Shown here in pieces: positions 51,285 through 63,886 of a DNA stretch of 64,000 nt (positions within the stretch are counted from its first letter, which is position 1; the number at the start of each line of letters is the position of its first letter). This DNA comes from Iris pallida (Eukaryota > Streptophyta > Magnoliopsida > Asparagales > Iridaceae). The notes under the pieces were generated by a model. It was not told the origin of the DNA. It saw only the letters and a list, made by a program, of their open reading frames with translations, and made no database searches. A program made the translations under genes and the position numbers. The stretch spans positions 21,403,438-21,467,437 of the forward strand of contig JANAVB010031417.1 of NCBI GenBank assembly GCA_029216955.1, in the 5' to 3' direction.

Positions 51285-51309
51285 GCCGAGTTTGTTCGGC
51301 TACAGGAGG
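51285..51309 (+). pseudogene. TNPA-like gene, last exon, part before element E
   Basis: Acceptor TTCTAG precedes GCCGAGTTTGTTCGGCTACA (AEFVRLQE). The exon is cut after GGAGG by element E and resumes at 62512 in the same frame. Confidence 0.75.
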
Positions 51310-51916
51310 TGTCACTCCCCGTTTCCAGAATACGTATTTTTATACATGTACAACTCATATATATTTATTTAGTATTTATCATGTATTATCCTGTATTTAA
51401 ATTCCTTTAATTTCATGTTAATTAATTATCTACATTTTATTTCCTGCAATTTTATTCCTGTATTTTATTTCTGTATTTTATTCTCTGCATTAGTCTTATG
51501 TGGTTCGACCTAGGTTGGTTTTCTCGGGTTCATGGTGGTTCAATGAACCGAACCCCACCTACCACCACCCTTCCTATTTAAAGCTCCCATCTCCTTCTCT
51601 CTCCTCATAACTCTCCTTCACCATTACTTCTTCTTCTTTCTCACCACTCTCTCCACCAACCAACAGCAGGCAAGTACATCTTGCTTCTTGCTTCCCACTT
51701 GGAGAACCATTTTTATGGTTCATTTGTCTTCCTCTCATGATCCTGAGAGAGTTTAGTACTTAGCATTTTTGATTTCTTTGGCTTGCTTCTTCTAGATCTA
51801 AGTTGTTGTATTCTCGATTGTTCATGGGTTTTGATCTTCCAACCTGGCGTGTATTCTCGGTTGTCCATGGGTTCTGAACCATGGGAACTTCATTTCTGGC
51901 TTGGAACGAAGGTTCA

Positions 51917-52296
51917 GTCACGCACACGTCTTTACGTGTCTGCGTGAATTTTGAGTCACGCTCACGTTCTTACGTGTCTGCGTGAATTTTCAGTCACGCA
52001 CACGTTTTTACGTGTCTGCGTGAATTTTGAGTCACGCTCACGTTCTTACGTGCCTGCGTGAATTTTCAGTCACGCACACGTCTTTACGTGTCTGCGTGAA
52101 TTTTGAGTCACGCTCACGTTCTTACGTGTCTGCGTGAATTTTTAGTCACGGACACGTTCTTACATGAGTGCGTGAATTTTTAGTCACGCACACGTTCTTA
52201 CGTGCGTGCGTGAATTTTTAGTCACACACACGTTCTTGAGTGTCAGCGTGACATTTTAGTTACGCACACGTCTTTGCGTGCGTGCGTGGATTTCTT
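51917..52296. repeat. Ten 38-bp tandem repeats with ACGT palindromes
   Basis: Units start with GTCACG or a variant at 51917, 51955, 51993, 52031, 52069, 52107, 52145, 52183, 52221 and 52259. The core CACGTCTTTACGTGTC is an inverted pair of ACGTG motifs. Neighbouring units alternate between GCACACGTCTTTACG and GCTCACGTTCTTACG, suggesting growth by 76-bp dimers. The array is repeated at 60114-60493. Confidence 0.95.
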
Positions 52297-54244
52297 ATCA
52301 TTTTCCACGCTCACTTTTCACGTTCACGCTGTGCGTGCGTGAGTTACTTTTCATGCTCACGTTATGAGTGCGTGAATTTCTTACCACTTTTCACGCTCAA
52401 GCTGTGCGTGCGTGAGTTACTTTTCACGCTCACTTTATGAGTGCGTGAATTACCCTTCACGCTCACGCTGTGCGTGCCAACGTGAACCACTTTTCACGCT
52501 CACTCCTACCTACTAGACTTGGCGTGACTTGTTGGCCTTAGCATAGACTTGTTGGCGTGACTTGTTGGCCTTAGCCTAGACTTGTTGGCGTGACTTCCTG
52601 ACATGGGTGTTTCTTTTGTTCTATAATTTATTCATCTAATGGTGGCATGATAGTTCTCCTATTATATCCTTATGCTTTTTGTATGAACTCGATAATCTTA
52701 GCATGTTAATATTTTTAATACATATGGTTGTGTAGAATGTGCCTTGTGTCTTGATTGGTTTATGGATACTCAGTGAGACTGGAACTTAACCTTGAGAGTT
52801 ATAGACTCGACCCCATTTAATACTAATCGACTTTCATGCCTTGTCACCATTAATGACGATGGTTATCTTGACTAAAAATTGATCATGCGTTCCTAGTTGG
52901 AACTAAGAGACTGGCTAGTCGTCTTATTGAATTAAATGAATGAGATACGTTCATGTAATGAACTGTTGTAATCGACTGGCTGATCCCGAATATTGACGTA
53001 CAGGCACATGCAGGCTTAAATTTATTTATTTATTTTTCTACAAAGCAGCATGTGTACTGATGGTAAGGCATGATTACTCTGTGGTTAGATTTGATTGTTG
53101 CATTACGCTATGTAAGACCTACAACCTAGCCGTACGGGTATCGTTGTAGAGTTGCGCATATCGTACCCCATACGAAAGTACTCATTTGAATGACCATGAT
53201 CCACGGCATGAGATTTCACTCAACGTAGGGACTATTAAGTTAAATAAAATAATGATTGCATGGAGAGAATGGATCCCCGAGTTCTTACATGGCAGCCCTC
53301 TTGGGACTAGTAGTGCCCGACAGGCCGACTGGTTCCCACAGATACTGTAAACCTGCCACACGGACAGGGAGCGGTATCTGCTTATATTATTATTGTATAT
53401 TGTATATTGATGACAGGCGTCCCGCTGGGACTCGTCTAATTCATGATTGGCGTAATTGATTGACTGGATAGACTAGCCTTGCTCGCACATAGTAAGAACT
53501 GAGGAATCCCTATTTGCATAATTCCAGGATAACTTGGGACTCACAATAGCAAGCCGTAGGAGTTGATTGGCCGTTCAAGATGATTTGTTTGTGTACTGTA
53601 CCTACTCTGTTGCCTAACTGAGATGATCAGAATGTCAGGACATGACGGGCCAACTTCTGTCCTTGTTTGGTTGGGAGGTTGGTTCGAAGTGTCGTGATGT
53701 TATGTGAATCCTAGTGGAAAGCATAGATCTATTATTATATTCTCTTACTTACTGGTTTAATCCTTCATATTGTGGTACTTGCTATTAGAGGTCTAACCTC
53801 TCTGGTTTTGCATGGCCAGATTTAGAGTCGGTTCCCGAGGACTCAACTTACCTCTACCTCCAAGATGGTCAATACTAGGGGAATGATCGCAGGAGGACTC
53901 GAGTGGGTTCCTTACTTCACCGCTCGTTTTGTTATTTACTTTATACTTAGCCGTTTGGCACCGACATGTTAGTCGGATCGTCTTGTACTTACTTTTACAT
54001 AATTGTAACTAAGTCAGACTGCAGCTGATAACAATTGTGTATATGTTACTATACCATCTGGCTATGTTTTGTAAAGTCAGATCTCAAGAATATTTTGACT
54101 AAGCGTTTGGGACGCCTTACTGCTTTATCTTACATGTTCTCTATTCTTGCTTCTTGTTTGAATGATTGAGACAATAGATGTGAAGTGACCATAGTAAGAC
54201 TTTCATGTAGTATGCACCCCCTCGTCTGGTTAGACAGCATTGAT

Positions 54245-54316
54245 CGTATTATACGGTATTTATCTACCCGTAATACGTAGCTGGCTGAGTCATTCTCCCG
54301 CTCTCCAGTATTCTGG
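54245..54316 (+). promoter_or_regulatory. Two U5 stem-loops in the element E LTR
   Basis: Stem-loop 1 (54245-54277) pairs CGTATTA..CGG with CCGTAATACG, with a TA bulge. Stem-loop 2 (54305-54316) pairs CCAG with CTGG around TATT. Sequences are unlike those of C, D, B and A, but placement relative to the LTR end is similar. Confidence 0.55.
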
Positions 54317-54340
54317 TTCTGGGGCGTGACAAGGTTTTAG

Positions 54341-54356
54341 TGGTGGCCCATGCAGG
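54341..54356 (+). other. Primer binding site of element E
   Basis: TGGTGGCCCATGCAGG lies 9 bases after the LTR (spacer AGGTTTTAG). It is identical to the site of B and C although the LTR sequences differ. Confidence 0.65.
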
Positions 54357-54525
54357 CCTGATTTCAGACTTGTGGGGTGTTTTGATTATAGGATGTCTCA
54401 ATCATATGTGTTCCTCCTTGATCTCATGATTCGTTATTCTCAACCCTTGTTTGACATTCCGGTATCCTTTGACTTTATTGATCCTTCATGTCCGGTTGTT
54501 TGATTGTTCTCTTGTCCCTTTTCTT

Positions 54526-55850
54526 AGGGCCACTTCGTCCGCATCGGTCAGAGCTGGACAACAGCAAGGACAACATGGGCAACCTGACCATGTTGGTCAG
54601 CAACAAGGGCCGGTACTAACTCAAGAGGCCATCCAAGAAGAAGTGATAGTGGAAGCAGCAGCTGGGTCGCAGTATCCGGATGTTCCACCACCACCAACAG
54701 TTCTACCTATCCAAGTGGACACACCAGCCCTTCTGGAGATCATAAGAGGGATGATGGCTGCTCAGCAACATCAGATGTTAGCCCAGCAATACATATACAC
54801 TCAGCTACAAGAGCAGAATGTGTTGCTCAACCAAGGATTGCAGACGGCTTTGGAAAGAGAAGTGAGGACTGATTCAGGAGCATCAGTCAAGTTTTGCAAG
54901 TACAACCTCCACCGTTTCGAGGGCACGGAGGATGCCATCTCAGCAGATGCATGGCTTAAGGATATTGAGGCTATTCTGACAGCAGCTAAGGTACCGGCAG
55001 AAGAACGTGTGGATCTAGTGAAGTTGTTACTTCAGGATCTCGTACGTGATTGGTGGGAATCAAAGAAAGTGGGCATCAGACGTCCTGTGGCTTGGGACGA
55101 TTTTACTGCAAGATTCAAGACCAAGTACTATGGAGTTGTGGCACGGTTTGAGCTACAACAGAAGTTTATCAACCTCAGGCAGGCCGGCAAGACTGTAGAT
55201 GCTTATGCAGCGGAGTTCTGCAGATTGAGTAGATTCGCCCCAGAGATGGTAGCAACAGAGAGCCAGAGGGCCATGAGGTTTCAGGAAGGGTTTCATCTTG
55301 AACTCTTGCAACTGATAGAGGGGCACAATTACCAAACTTTTGACGAAGTATTGACGGCAACTCGAAGGCATGAGATCACCATTCAGAGGCTTACGACAAG
55401 GACTGGGGGTCAGAAGAGATTCTACAGTCAGATTAAAGGAGAAGGGGGAGCAGCGCCCCAAATAACAGTACCATCCACTGGCATTCGTATCCACGATGTG
55501 ACGATACGAGGACCAGTACCACCACCCAGGCAGCAGTAACAGCAACAGAGGAAGAACCAGCAACCCCCGGCGGGCTGCACTTATTGTGGGAAGATGGGGT
55601 ACACTTGAGATGTGTGTCGGACATTGAATGGACTGTATCTGATAGGTGGAAATCCTGACCATCGGGTTACCATATGTCCCATGAATTCGAGGTCAGGAGG
55701 ACCAGGGTAGCAGTTTCCTGCTCTGCCAGCACCAGGGGCAGGCCAGTATCGAGAACCAGCAATGGCAGTAAGGCCGTTGGCACAGCGTCCGTTAATGTCG
55801 CAGGCTCAGATGTTTCGGCAGCAGGGGCCACCGATGTAGCAACACCAGCA
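54526..55850 (+). pseudogene. gag: gag of element E
   Basis: The Gag frame is open from 54451 to 55539 without an ATG near the expected start. At 54526 the codon is AGG before GCCACTTCG, after TTCTTAG, so the start codon appears lost by a substitution or a two-base deletion (inference from C, where TTAG precedes ATG). Residues about 40-60 are Gln-rich. The gag domain covers about 54900-55380 (DAWLKDIEAILTA; VDAYAAEFCRLSRFAP). TAA at 55537 ends the frame. Beyond it a damaged zinc knuckle (CTYCGKMGYT, then a stop) and a Gln-rich linker with several TAG stops run to about 55980. Confidence 0.85.
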
Positions 55851-55983
55851 TAGACTACCCCAGCATCATCAAGGAAGGGGCCAGCAATAGCATCAGGCTA
55901 GGCCGCAGCATGGAAACCAGCAAGGAGGTCGAGGGCAAGCATTCACTCTGTCCTTGGAAGAGGCATTGGCATAGGGAGATGTT

Positions 55984-58900
55984 GTGGCAGGTAACATTCT
56001 CGTTGCCTCATATCCCGCAGTAGCATTATTTGATTCGGGAGCATCCCATTCATTTATATCCGCACAATTTGCGACACGACTAGGAATAGAGTTCGAGGCA
56101 TTGCCAGGGAGGTTGAATATACTCACTAGTAATGGACTCGTAGGGGTTAGTAGAGTTATTTTAGCATGTAGCGTTGTAATTTATGGGCATTCCTTACCCG
56201 CCCGGTTGATAGAATTTTCTGTTGGAAATTTTGACGTTATCTTAGGCATGGACTGGCTGAAAGACAGTCATGCGACAATAGATTGTCGTAGAGAGAGTAT
56301 ATCTTTTGATATTCCAGGCATGAAGCAGTTCACCTTAGTCAGATCAGGGGCAACTCAACAAGAGCAGGGAATAATAACGGCAATAGAAGAAGTTCAGATT
56401 CCGAAGGTAGTTGAAGAGTTTCTAGACGTATTTCCTGAAGAACTTCCAAGTCTACCACCGGTTAGAGATATTGAGTTCAGTATAGAATTGGCACCAGGAA
56501 CTAAACCGATATCAGATCGAGTTTACAGAATGGCGGATTCAGAGCAGGCCAAGGTATATCAGCATATAGAGGAACCGAAGGAGAAGAAGTTCATCCAAGC
56601 TAGCATGTCACCATGGGCAGCACCAGTGGTACTTGTGGGGAAGAAGGATGGGTCATCCAGATTGTGCATTGACTACAGAAAGCTTAACGCGGCAACAGTG
56701 AAGAACAAGTACCCATTACCAGGATCGACGACTTATTTGATCAGTTGAGCAAAGCTAGAGTTTTCTCCAAGATAGATCTTCGTTCAGGGTACCATCAGGT
56801 GAGGGTTCGGAAGGAAGATATTCCCAAGACAGCATTCAGATCGAAGTATAGGCATTATGAATTCTTGGTAATGCCGTTTGGTTTGACCAATGCTCCAGCA
56901 ATATTCATGGATTTGATGAATCGCATCTTTATGCCATACTTAGACCAGTTTGTCGTTGTGTTTCTTGACGACATTCTCGTATACTCTGCTAGTGAAGAGG
57001 AGCATGAAGACCACCTCAGAAAAGTGTTACAGGTTCTGAGAGAGAACCAGTTGTATGCCAAGCTCAGCAAGTGTGAGTTTTGGTCGGATCACATTTCATT
57101 TTTGGGTCACATCATATCAGGAGCTGGAGTAGCAGTAGATCCCAAGAAGATATAAGTAGTAGAAAGTTGGCCAGTACCCAAGATCGTAGCAGATGTGCGG
57201 AGTTTCTTGGGATTGGCAGGATATTACAGAAGGTTTGTGTCAGACTTTGCAAGGCTTTCAGCACCCATGACCCGCTTGACCCGGAAGGATGTACCATTCG
57301 TTTGGTCGACAAAATGTCAGGTATCATTTGAGACTTTGAAGCAGAAGTTGATATCAGCACCTATTCTTACATTGCCAGTTGGACCCGGAGGTTTTACAGT
57401 ATATTGTGATGCGTCAGGTAAAGGACTTGGATGTTTCCTTATGCAACATGGGAAGGTGATAGCATATGCATCTAGGCAGCTTCGGGACCACGAGAAGAAT
57501 TACCCAACTCATGATTTGGAGTTAGCGGCAGTAGTGTTTGCTCTGAAGCTATGGAGGCATTACTTATATGGTTACCGAGTAGACATGTACACAGACCATA
57601 AAAGTCTGAAGTACATCTTTACTCAAAAGGAACTAAACATGAGGCAGAGAAGATGGTTGGAGTTGATTAAGGATTATGACGTGGAGCTTCAGTATCATCC
57701 AGGCAAGGCTAATGTAGTAGCAGACGCTCTTAGCAGGAGAGGCGGCGCATTTATGTTGACAACAAAGAGGCATATCTTAGAAGACCTTCAGGAGATGGGC
57801 ATCGAAGTTATACTTCCTAGTGATGTAGGAGTTCTAACAAGTCTGCAAGTTCAATCCGACTTGGTAGGCAGGATCAAGGCAGCTCAGGCCCAGGACCCAA
57901 GGATTCAGAAGCTTAGGGCAGAATGTGAGTCAGGACTCAGGAAGGAGATGAGAATTCACGAAGATGGTACACTTAGGTTTGGATCACGTCTATGTGTGCC
58001 TAGTGGAGATATCAAACAGGAGGTTATGGCAGAAGCTCACAGTTCTCAGTATTCTATTCACCCTGGAGGGACCAAGATGTACCAAGATATCAAGCAGCAT
58101 TTCTGGTGGAACGGGATGAAGAGAGAGATAGCTAGATTTGTTTTCCGTTGCTTAGTATGTCAGCAAGTGAAGGCAGAACAGCAGAGGCCAGCTGGGTTAT
58201 TGCAACCGCTTCCTATTCCAGAATAGAAATGGGAGCATATTACAATGGACTTTGTGACCGGTTTACCGAGCTCACCAAGTGGTAAGGACGCTATTTGGGT
58301 AATAGTGGACCGACTTACGAAGGTAGCACATTTTCTTCCTTTCATAGTAGGGCAATCTACAGAAAAGTTGGCAGAGTTGTATATGCAACAGATAGTCAGG
58401 CAGCATGGAGTCCCTGTCAGTATTGTGTCAGATCGAGATACCCATTTTACATCATATTTCTGGAAGAGCTTACATCATAGTTTGGGCACCAAGTTAAGAT
58501 TTAGCACGGCCTACCATCCGCAGATGGATGGGCAATCAGAAAGAACGATTCAGACTTTAGAAGACATGTTGCGAGCTTGCACTCTAGATTTTGGAGGGTC
58601 TTGGGAGAGTCACCTGCACTTAGTCGAGTTCTCATACAACAATACTTATCAAGCCAGTATCCAGATGGCGCCATTCGAAGCACTATATGGTAAGAAGTGC
58701 AGGTTGCCGCTTGTATGGGATGATATCGGGGAGAGGAAGATGTTAGGTCCAGAAATGATTGTTCAGACGGTTAAAGTGGTTAAGGGAATTAGAGAGCGAC
58801 TTCGAGTTGCGCAGGACCGGCATCGTCATTGGGCGGACCAGCATCGTAGGCCGTTAGAGTTCTCTGTTGGGGACCACGTATTCTTGCGGATCTTACCTAC

Positions 58901-59351
58901 TCGTGGGGTCATTAGATTTGGCGTTCGCGGGAAATTGAGTCCGCGGTACGTGGGCCCATTTGTTATCCTTGATCGGATAGACGATGTTGCTTATCGTTTA
59001 TCCCTCCCACCTTCGTTACGAGAGGTGCATGACGTATTTTATGTATCTCAATTACGTAGGTATGTATCGGACCCAAGCCATATCCTCGATCATTCTGAGC
59101 TGGTTGTTGGTACCAACCTGTCTTACGAGGAACAGCCTGTGTCCATTTTGGACCGAAGAGAGAAGATACTCAAGAACCGAATAATTAGTCTTGTCCATGT
59201 TGCTTGGGGTCATCACTCCTTGGGAGAGTCAACGTGGGAACGTGAGGATGATATCCGATCACGGTATCCACACATGTTTGACTCACAAGGTATATCTCTT
59301 TCTGTATACCTTGATTGTCCTGATTCTTCATGCTTATCACCTTATGGGTAG
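55984..59351 (+). pseudogene. pol: pol of element E: protease, RT, RNase H, integrase, chromodomain-like end
   Basis: Protease has [16 protein letters not shown] and ILGMDWL. RT has [13 protein letters not shown] and [10 protein letters not shown]. RNase H has [12 protein letters not shown]. The integrase has its zinc domain (RCLVCQQVK) and core ([38 protein letters not shown]), then a GPF motif and a chromodomain-like end (STWEREDDIRSRYPHMF). Defects are a one-base deletion near 56721 (frameshift in YPLPRIDD), TAA at 57153, and TAG at 58224 where the relative A has Trp just before KWEHITMDF. The C-terminus continues past the chromodomain-like end for about 20 residues to 59351. Confidence 0.93.
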
Positions 59352-59506
59352 AGCTACTTGATATCGTAGAATGATGAATTTACATATATAGTACTTACTT
59401 TTGATATGGTAAAAAATGATTGCTTGTTCACTAGAATTGCTTGTATTAGTTTAGCTCCGATATTTCTACCTGCTTGGATTTGAAATTTCGAGGACGGAAT
59501 TTTTCT

Positions 59507-59520
59507 AAGGTGGGTAGAGA
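59507..59520 (+). other. Polypurine tract of element E
   Basis: AAGGTGGGTAGAGA follows TTTCGAGGACGGAATTTTTC and directly abuts the 3' LTR. Confidence 0.8.
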
Positions 59521-62506
59521 TGTCACCCCCCGTTCCCAGAATGCGTATTTTTATACATGTACAACTCATATATATTTATTTAGTATTTATCATGTATTAT
59601 CCTGTATTTAAATTCCTTTAATTTTATGTTAATTAATTATCTACATTTTATTTCCTGCATTTTATTTTTGCATTTTATTCTCTGCATTAGTCTTATGTGG
59701 TTCGGCCTAGGTTGGTTTTCTCGGGTTCATGGTGGTTCAATGAACCGAACCCCACCTACCACCACCCTTCCTATTTAAAGCTCCCATCTCCTTCTCTCTC
59801 CTCATAACTCTCCTTCACCATTACTTCTTCTTCTTCCTCACCACTCTCTCCACCAACCAACAGCAGGCAAGTACATCTTGCTTCTTGCTTCCCACTTGGA
59901 GAACCATTTTTATGGTTCATTTGTCTTTCTCTTATGATCCTGAGAGAGTTTAGTACTTAGCATTTTTGATTTCTTTGGCTTGTTTCTTCTAGATCTAAAT
60001 TGTTGTACTCTCAGTTGTTCATGGGTTTTGATCTCCCAACCTGGCGTGTATTCTCGGTTGTCCATGGGTTCTGAACCATGGGAACTTCATTTCTGGCTTG
60101 GAATGAAGGTTCAGTCATGCACACGTCTTTACGTGTCTGTGTGAATTTTGAGTCACGCTCACGTTCTTACGTGTCTGCGTGAATTTTCAGTCACGCACAC
60201 GTCTTTACGTGTCTGCGTGAATTTTGAGTCACGCTCACGTTCTTACGTGCCTGCATGAATTTTCAGTCACGCACACGTCTTTACGTGTCTGCGTGAATTT
60301 TGAGTCACGCTCACGTTCTTACGTGTCTGCATGAATTTTTAGTCACGCACACGTTCTTACATGAGTGCGTAAATTTTTAGTCACGCACACGTTCTTACGT
60401 GCGTGCGTGAATTTTTAGTCACGCACACGTTCTTGAGTGTCAGCGTGACATTTTAGTTCCGCACACGTCTTTGCGTGCGTGCGTGGATTTCTTATCATTT
60501 TCTACGCTCACTTTTCACGCTCACGCTGTGCGTGCGTGAGTTACTTTTCACGCTCACGTTATGAGTGCGTGAATTTCTTACCACTTTTCACGCTCACGCT
60601 GTGCGTGCGTGAGTTACTTTTCACGCTCACGTTATGAGTGCATGAATTACCCTTCACGCTCACGCTGTGCGTGCCAACGTGAACCACTTTTCATGCTCAC
60701 TCCTACCTACTAGACTTGGCGTGACTTGTTGGCCTTAGCATAGACTTGTTGGCGTGACTTTCTGACATGGGTGTTTCTTTTGTTCTATAATTTATTCATC
60801 TAATGGTGGCATGATAGTTCTCCTATTATATCCTTATGCTTTTTGCATGAACTCGATAATCTTAGCATGTTAATATTTTTAATACATATGGTTGTATAGA
60901 ACGTACCTTGTGTCTTGATTGGTTTATGGATACCCAGTGAGACTGAAACTTAACCTTGAGAGTTATAGACTCGACCCCATTTAATACTAATCGACTTTCA
61001 TGCCTTGTCACCATTAATGACGATGGTTATCTTGACTAAAAATTGATCATACGTTCCTAGTTGGAACTAAGAGACTGGCTAGTCGTCTTATTGAATTAAA
61101 TGAATGAGACACGTTCATGTAATGAACTATTGTAATCGACTGGCTGATCCCGAATGTTGACGTACAGGCACATGCAGGCTTAAATTTATTTATTTATTTT
61201 TCTACAAAGCAGCATGTGTACTTATGGTAAGACATGATTACTCCGTGGTTAGATTTGATTGTTGCATTACGCTATGTAAGACCTACAACCTAGCCGCACG
61301 GATATCGTTGTAGAGTTGCGCATATCGTACCCCGTACGAAAGTACTCATTTGAATGACCATGATCCACGGCATAGGATTTCACTCAACGTAGGGACTATT
61401 AAGTTAAATAAAAATAATGATTGCATGGAGAGAATGGATCCCCGAGTTCTTACATGGCAGCCCTCTTGGGACTAGTAGTGCCCGACAGGCCGGCTGGTTC
61501 CCACAGATACTGTAAACTTGCCACACGGGCAGGGAGCGGTATCTGCTTATATTATTATTGTATATTGTATATTGATGACGGGCGTCCCGCTAGGACTCGT
61601 CTAATTCATGATTGGCGTAATTGATTGACTGGATATACTAGCCTTGCTCGCACATAGTAAGAACTGAGGAATTCCTATTTGCATAATTCCAGAATAACTT
61701 GGGACTCACAATAGCAAGCCGTAGGAGTTGATTGGCCGTTCAAGATGACTTGTTTATGTACTGTACCTACTCTGTTGCCTAACTGAGATGATCAGAATGT
61801 CAGGACATGACGGGCCAACTTCTGTCCTTGTTTGGTTAGGAGGTTGGTTCGAAGTGTCGTGATGTTATGTGAATCCTAGTGGAAAGCAGAGATCTATTAT
61901 TATATTCTCTTACTTACTGGTTTAATCCTTCATATCGTGCTTCCTTGTGGTACTTGCTATTAGAGGTCTAACCTCTCTGGTTTTGCATGGCCAGATTTAG
62001 AGCCGGTTCCCGAGGACTCAACTTACCTCTACCTCCAAGATGGTAAATACTAGGGAAATGATCGCAGGAGGACTCGAGTGGGTTTCTTACTTCACCGCTC
62101 GTTTTGTTATTTACTTTATACTTAGCCGTTTGGCACCGACATGTTAGTCGGATCGTCTTGTACTTACTTTTACATAATTGTAACTAAGTTAGACTGCAGC
62201 TGATAACAATTGTGTATATGTTACTATACCATCTGGCTATGTTTTGTAAAGTCAGATCTCAAGAACATTTTGACTAAGCGTTTGGGACGCCTTACTGCTT
62301 TATCTTACATGTTCTCTATTCTTGCTTCTTGTTTGAATGATTGAGACAATAGATGTGAAGTGACCATAGTAAGACTTTCATGTAGTATGCACCCCCTCGT
62401 CTGGTTGGACAGCATTGATCGTATTATACGGTATTCATCTACCCGTAATACGTAGCTGGCTGAGTCATTCCCCCGCTCTCCAGTATTCTGGTTCTGGGGC
62501 GTGACA
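59521..62506 (+). repeat. 3' LTR of element E
   Basis: It begins TGTCACCCCCCGTTCCCAG and ends GGGGCGTGACA before GGAGG. It matches the 5' LTR with scattered, mostly transition, differences and lacks one short GACTTGTTGGC repeat. The 38-bp array is at 60114-60493. Confidence 0.94.
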
Positions 62507-62511
62507 GGAGG

Positions 62512-63212
62512 AGGCGGCTGCTGCTGCTGCTAGTGCGCAAGCAGAGGGAGCGTCTGGTACTTCCTCCCAGCCGCCTACAGCTCCATCGCCGGACGAGCTC
62601 TGGATGACCGCCGTTGGCGGCCTTCAGAAGGGTACGTACTACGGTACGGGATCCTACGGCGCGTATTTGGCTTCGGAGTCATCCCGGGCCCCCTCTGTCA
62701 GTGTGCAGTCTCCGGCTTCGCAGGCGTCGTCATGAGCTGAGGATGTTCGTCGTCAGATCGAGGAGCTGCGTTGCGAGTTGCAGCAGCAGATTTCTGATGC
62801 GGTCGAGCGACGATCCGACCCTCCGATCGTCACCGGACGATTTGATGCGGTCGAGCGCAGTATACAGGAGCTGATGAGTCTGTATCAGGCTACAGCTGCC
62901 AGCTTGCACACGCTCACCGAGTCTACGCAGCGCACAGAGTGTAGACAGGTCGAACTGGAGGGATCGCAGAGGAGCATGTCTGTCTCACTCACACAGGTTT
63001 CGGCTTCGCTTGAGGCGAGTACTAAGAGGGTGGTGAGTACCCTTACTGTTTATGGTGAGCGACTGCGAGAGCTGGAGCAGATACGTCCTCCCGGTCCATC
63101 GACGGCGCCGACTCCAGACATTACACTGCCTCCTACTGCCCCTACGGTGCAGCTCACTCAGGAGCAGTATGACTACATTCTATCCCAGTTGCGCGGCAGG
63201 GGTCCGCAGTGA
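62512..63212 (+). pseudogene. TNPA-like gene, last exon after element E
   Basis: This continues the frame from 51309 (EAAAAAASAQAEGASG). It encodes an Ala/Ser/Pro-rich segment (TPSPDELWMTAVGG; GTYYGTGSYGAYLASE), then a region from 62740 with heptad-like Leu/Ile spacing that suggests a coiled coil for dimerisation, and a C-terminal EQYDYILSQLRGRGPQ. A TGA at 62733 (probably Arg CGA) interrupts it, and the natural stop is at 63210. TNPA-type proteins dimerise when bridging transposon ends, which fits a coiled coil. The domain assignment of this part is inference. Confidence 0.75.
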
Positions 63213-63487
63213 TTTTATTGATTTTTTTATGACTTGTATGTATTGGCCCTATGGGCAAATTATTTATTGGTACACTTTTGTTTATACACTTGGTGGAAGA
63301 CTTTTTATCATCTTCCATTTTTATTCGACTCTATTGGATGTTTGTGAGGATGTGTGTCTGTGATATTTACTTTACACTGCCTCCTATTTTTATTGTGATA
63401 TTTACTTTGTGATATCTGCGACGGGATGACAAATATACCTACGCTGGGTTATAAGCGATGATCTGATATACAAAGGAGGTGCTGCCG

Positions 63488-63878
63488 AAATTTTAAAAAA
63501 ATATAATGTGTATTTTTGTGATGATGTGTGTCTGTGTTTACAGTGAATGTGAAATGCAGTGTTCAGAACCATCGACAGTTTCGATTACTGTTGTATGTTT
63601 TATCTTGGATAGAAAGAGCAACAGTTCAGGGTGTACTTCTGAGAGCTTCATTTTCACGTCCTTCACTTTCTCGGGACGTCGTAAAGGATCCCGAGAATGT
63701 GAAGGACGTGAAGAGGAAGCTCTGAGAAGTGCACCCTGAACTGTTGCTCTTTCTATCCAAGATAAAACATAAAACAGTAAGCGAAACTGTCGATGGTTCG
63801 AACACTGCACTTCACACACACTGTAAACATAGACACACAGCATAACAAAAATACCAATTATATTTTTTTAAATTTTTT
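63488..63878 (+). ncRNA. Long foldback in the CACTA 3' region, possible small-RNA hairpin
   Basis: The left arm 63488-63675 and right arm 63690-63878 are near-perfect reverse complements around a 14-base loop. The central part pairs TTATCTTGGATAGAAAGAGC and the following bases almost without mismatch, and the outer parts carry scattered mismatches. It lies about 275 bases after the stop of the TNPA-like gene and before the right subterminal repeats, so it could be transcribed as a 3' UTR. The 63213-63487 gap shows no feature. Open frames on both strands here mirror each other and are not coding. Expression and processing are unknown. Confidence 0.7.
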
Positions 63879-63886
63879 TTATTATA

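Larger units (their letters stand above)
51310..54331 (+). repeat. 5' LTR of element E
   Basis: This LTR starts TGTCACTCCCCG. The TATA-like TATTTAAA is at 51575-51582 (59772-59779 in the other LTR), followed by a CT-rich leader. Downstream is a ten-copy 38-bp array, then a second GTGCGTG-rich repeat region (52297-52505) and a short GACTTGTTGGC repeat (52520-52600). No coding region. Confidence 0.93.
51310..62506 (+). mobile_element. LTR retrotransposon E (Ty3/gypsy, Tekay/Del type), full length
   Basis: LTRs are 51310-54331 (3022 bp) and 59521-62506 (2986 bp), starting TGTCAC and ending GGGGCGTGACA. The target duplication is GGAGG (51305-51309 and 62507-62511). It has a primer site, gag, pol and polypurine tract in order on the plus strand. 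In a 204-base stretch compared between LTRs (from 53256) there are five substitutions and one indel. It is uninterrupted, so it is among the later arrivals, but its genes carry stops and a frameshift. It sits in the last exon of the TNPA-like gene. Confidence 0.95.

Noticed and set aside
63528..63843. Mirror-image open frames on both strands near the right end
   Set aside because: They are two arms of one inverted repeat, explained by the foldback.
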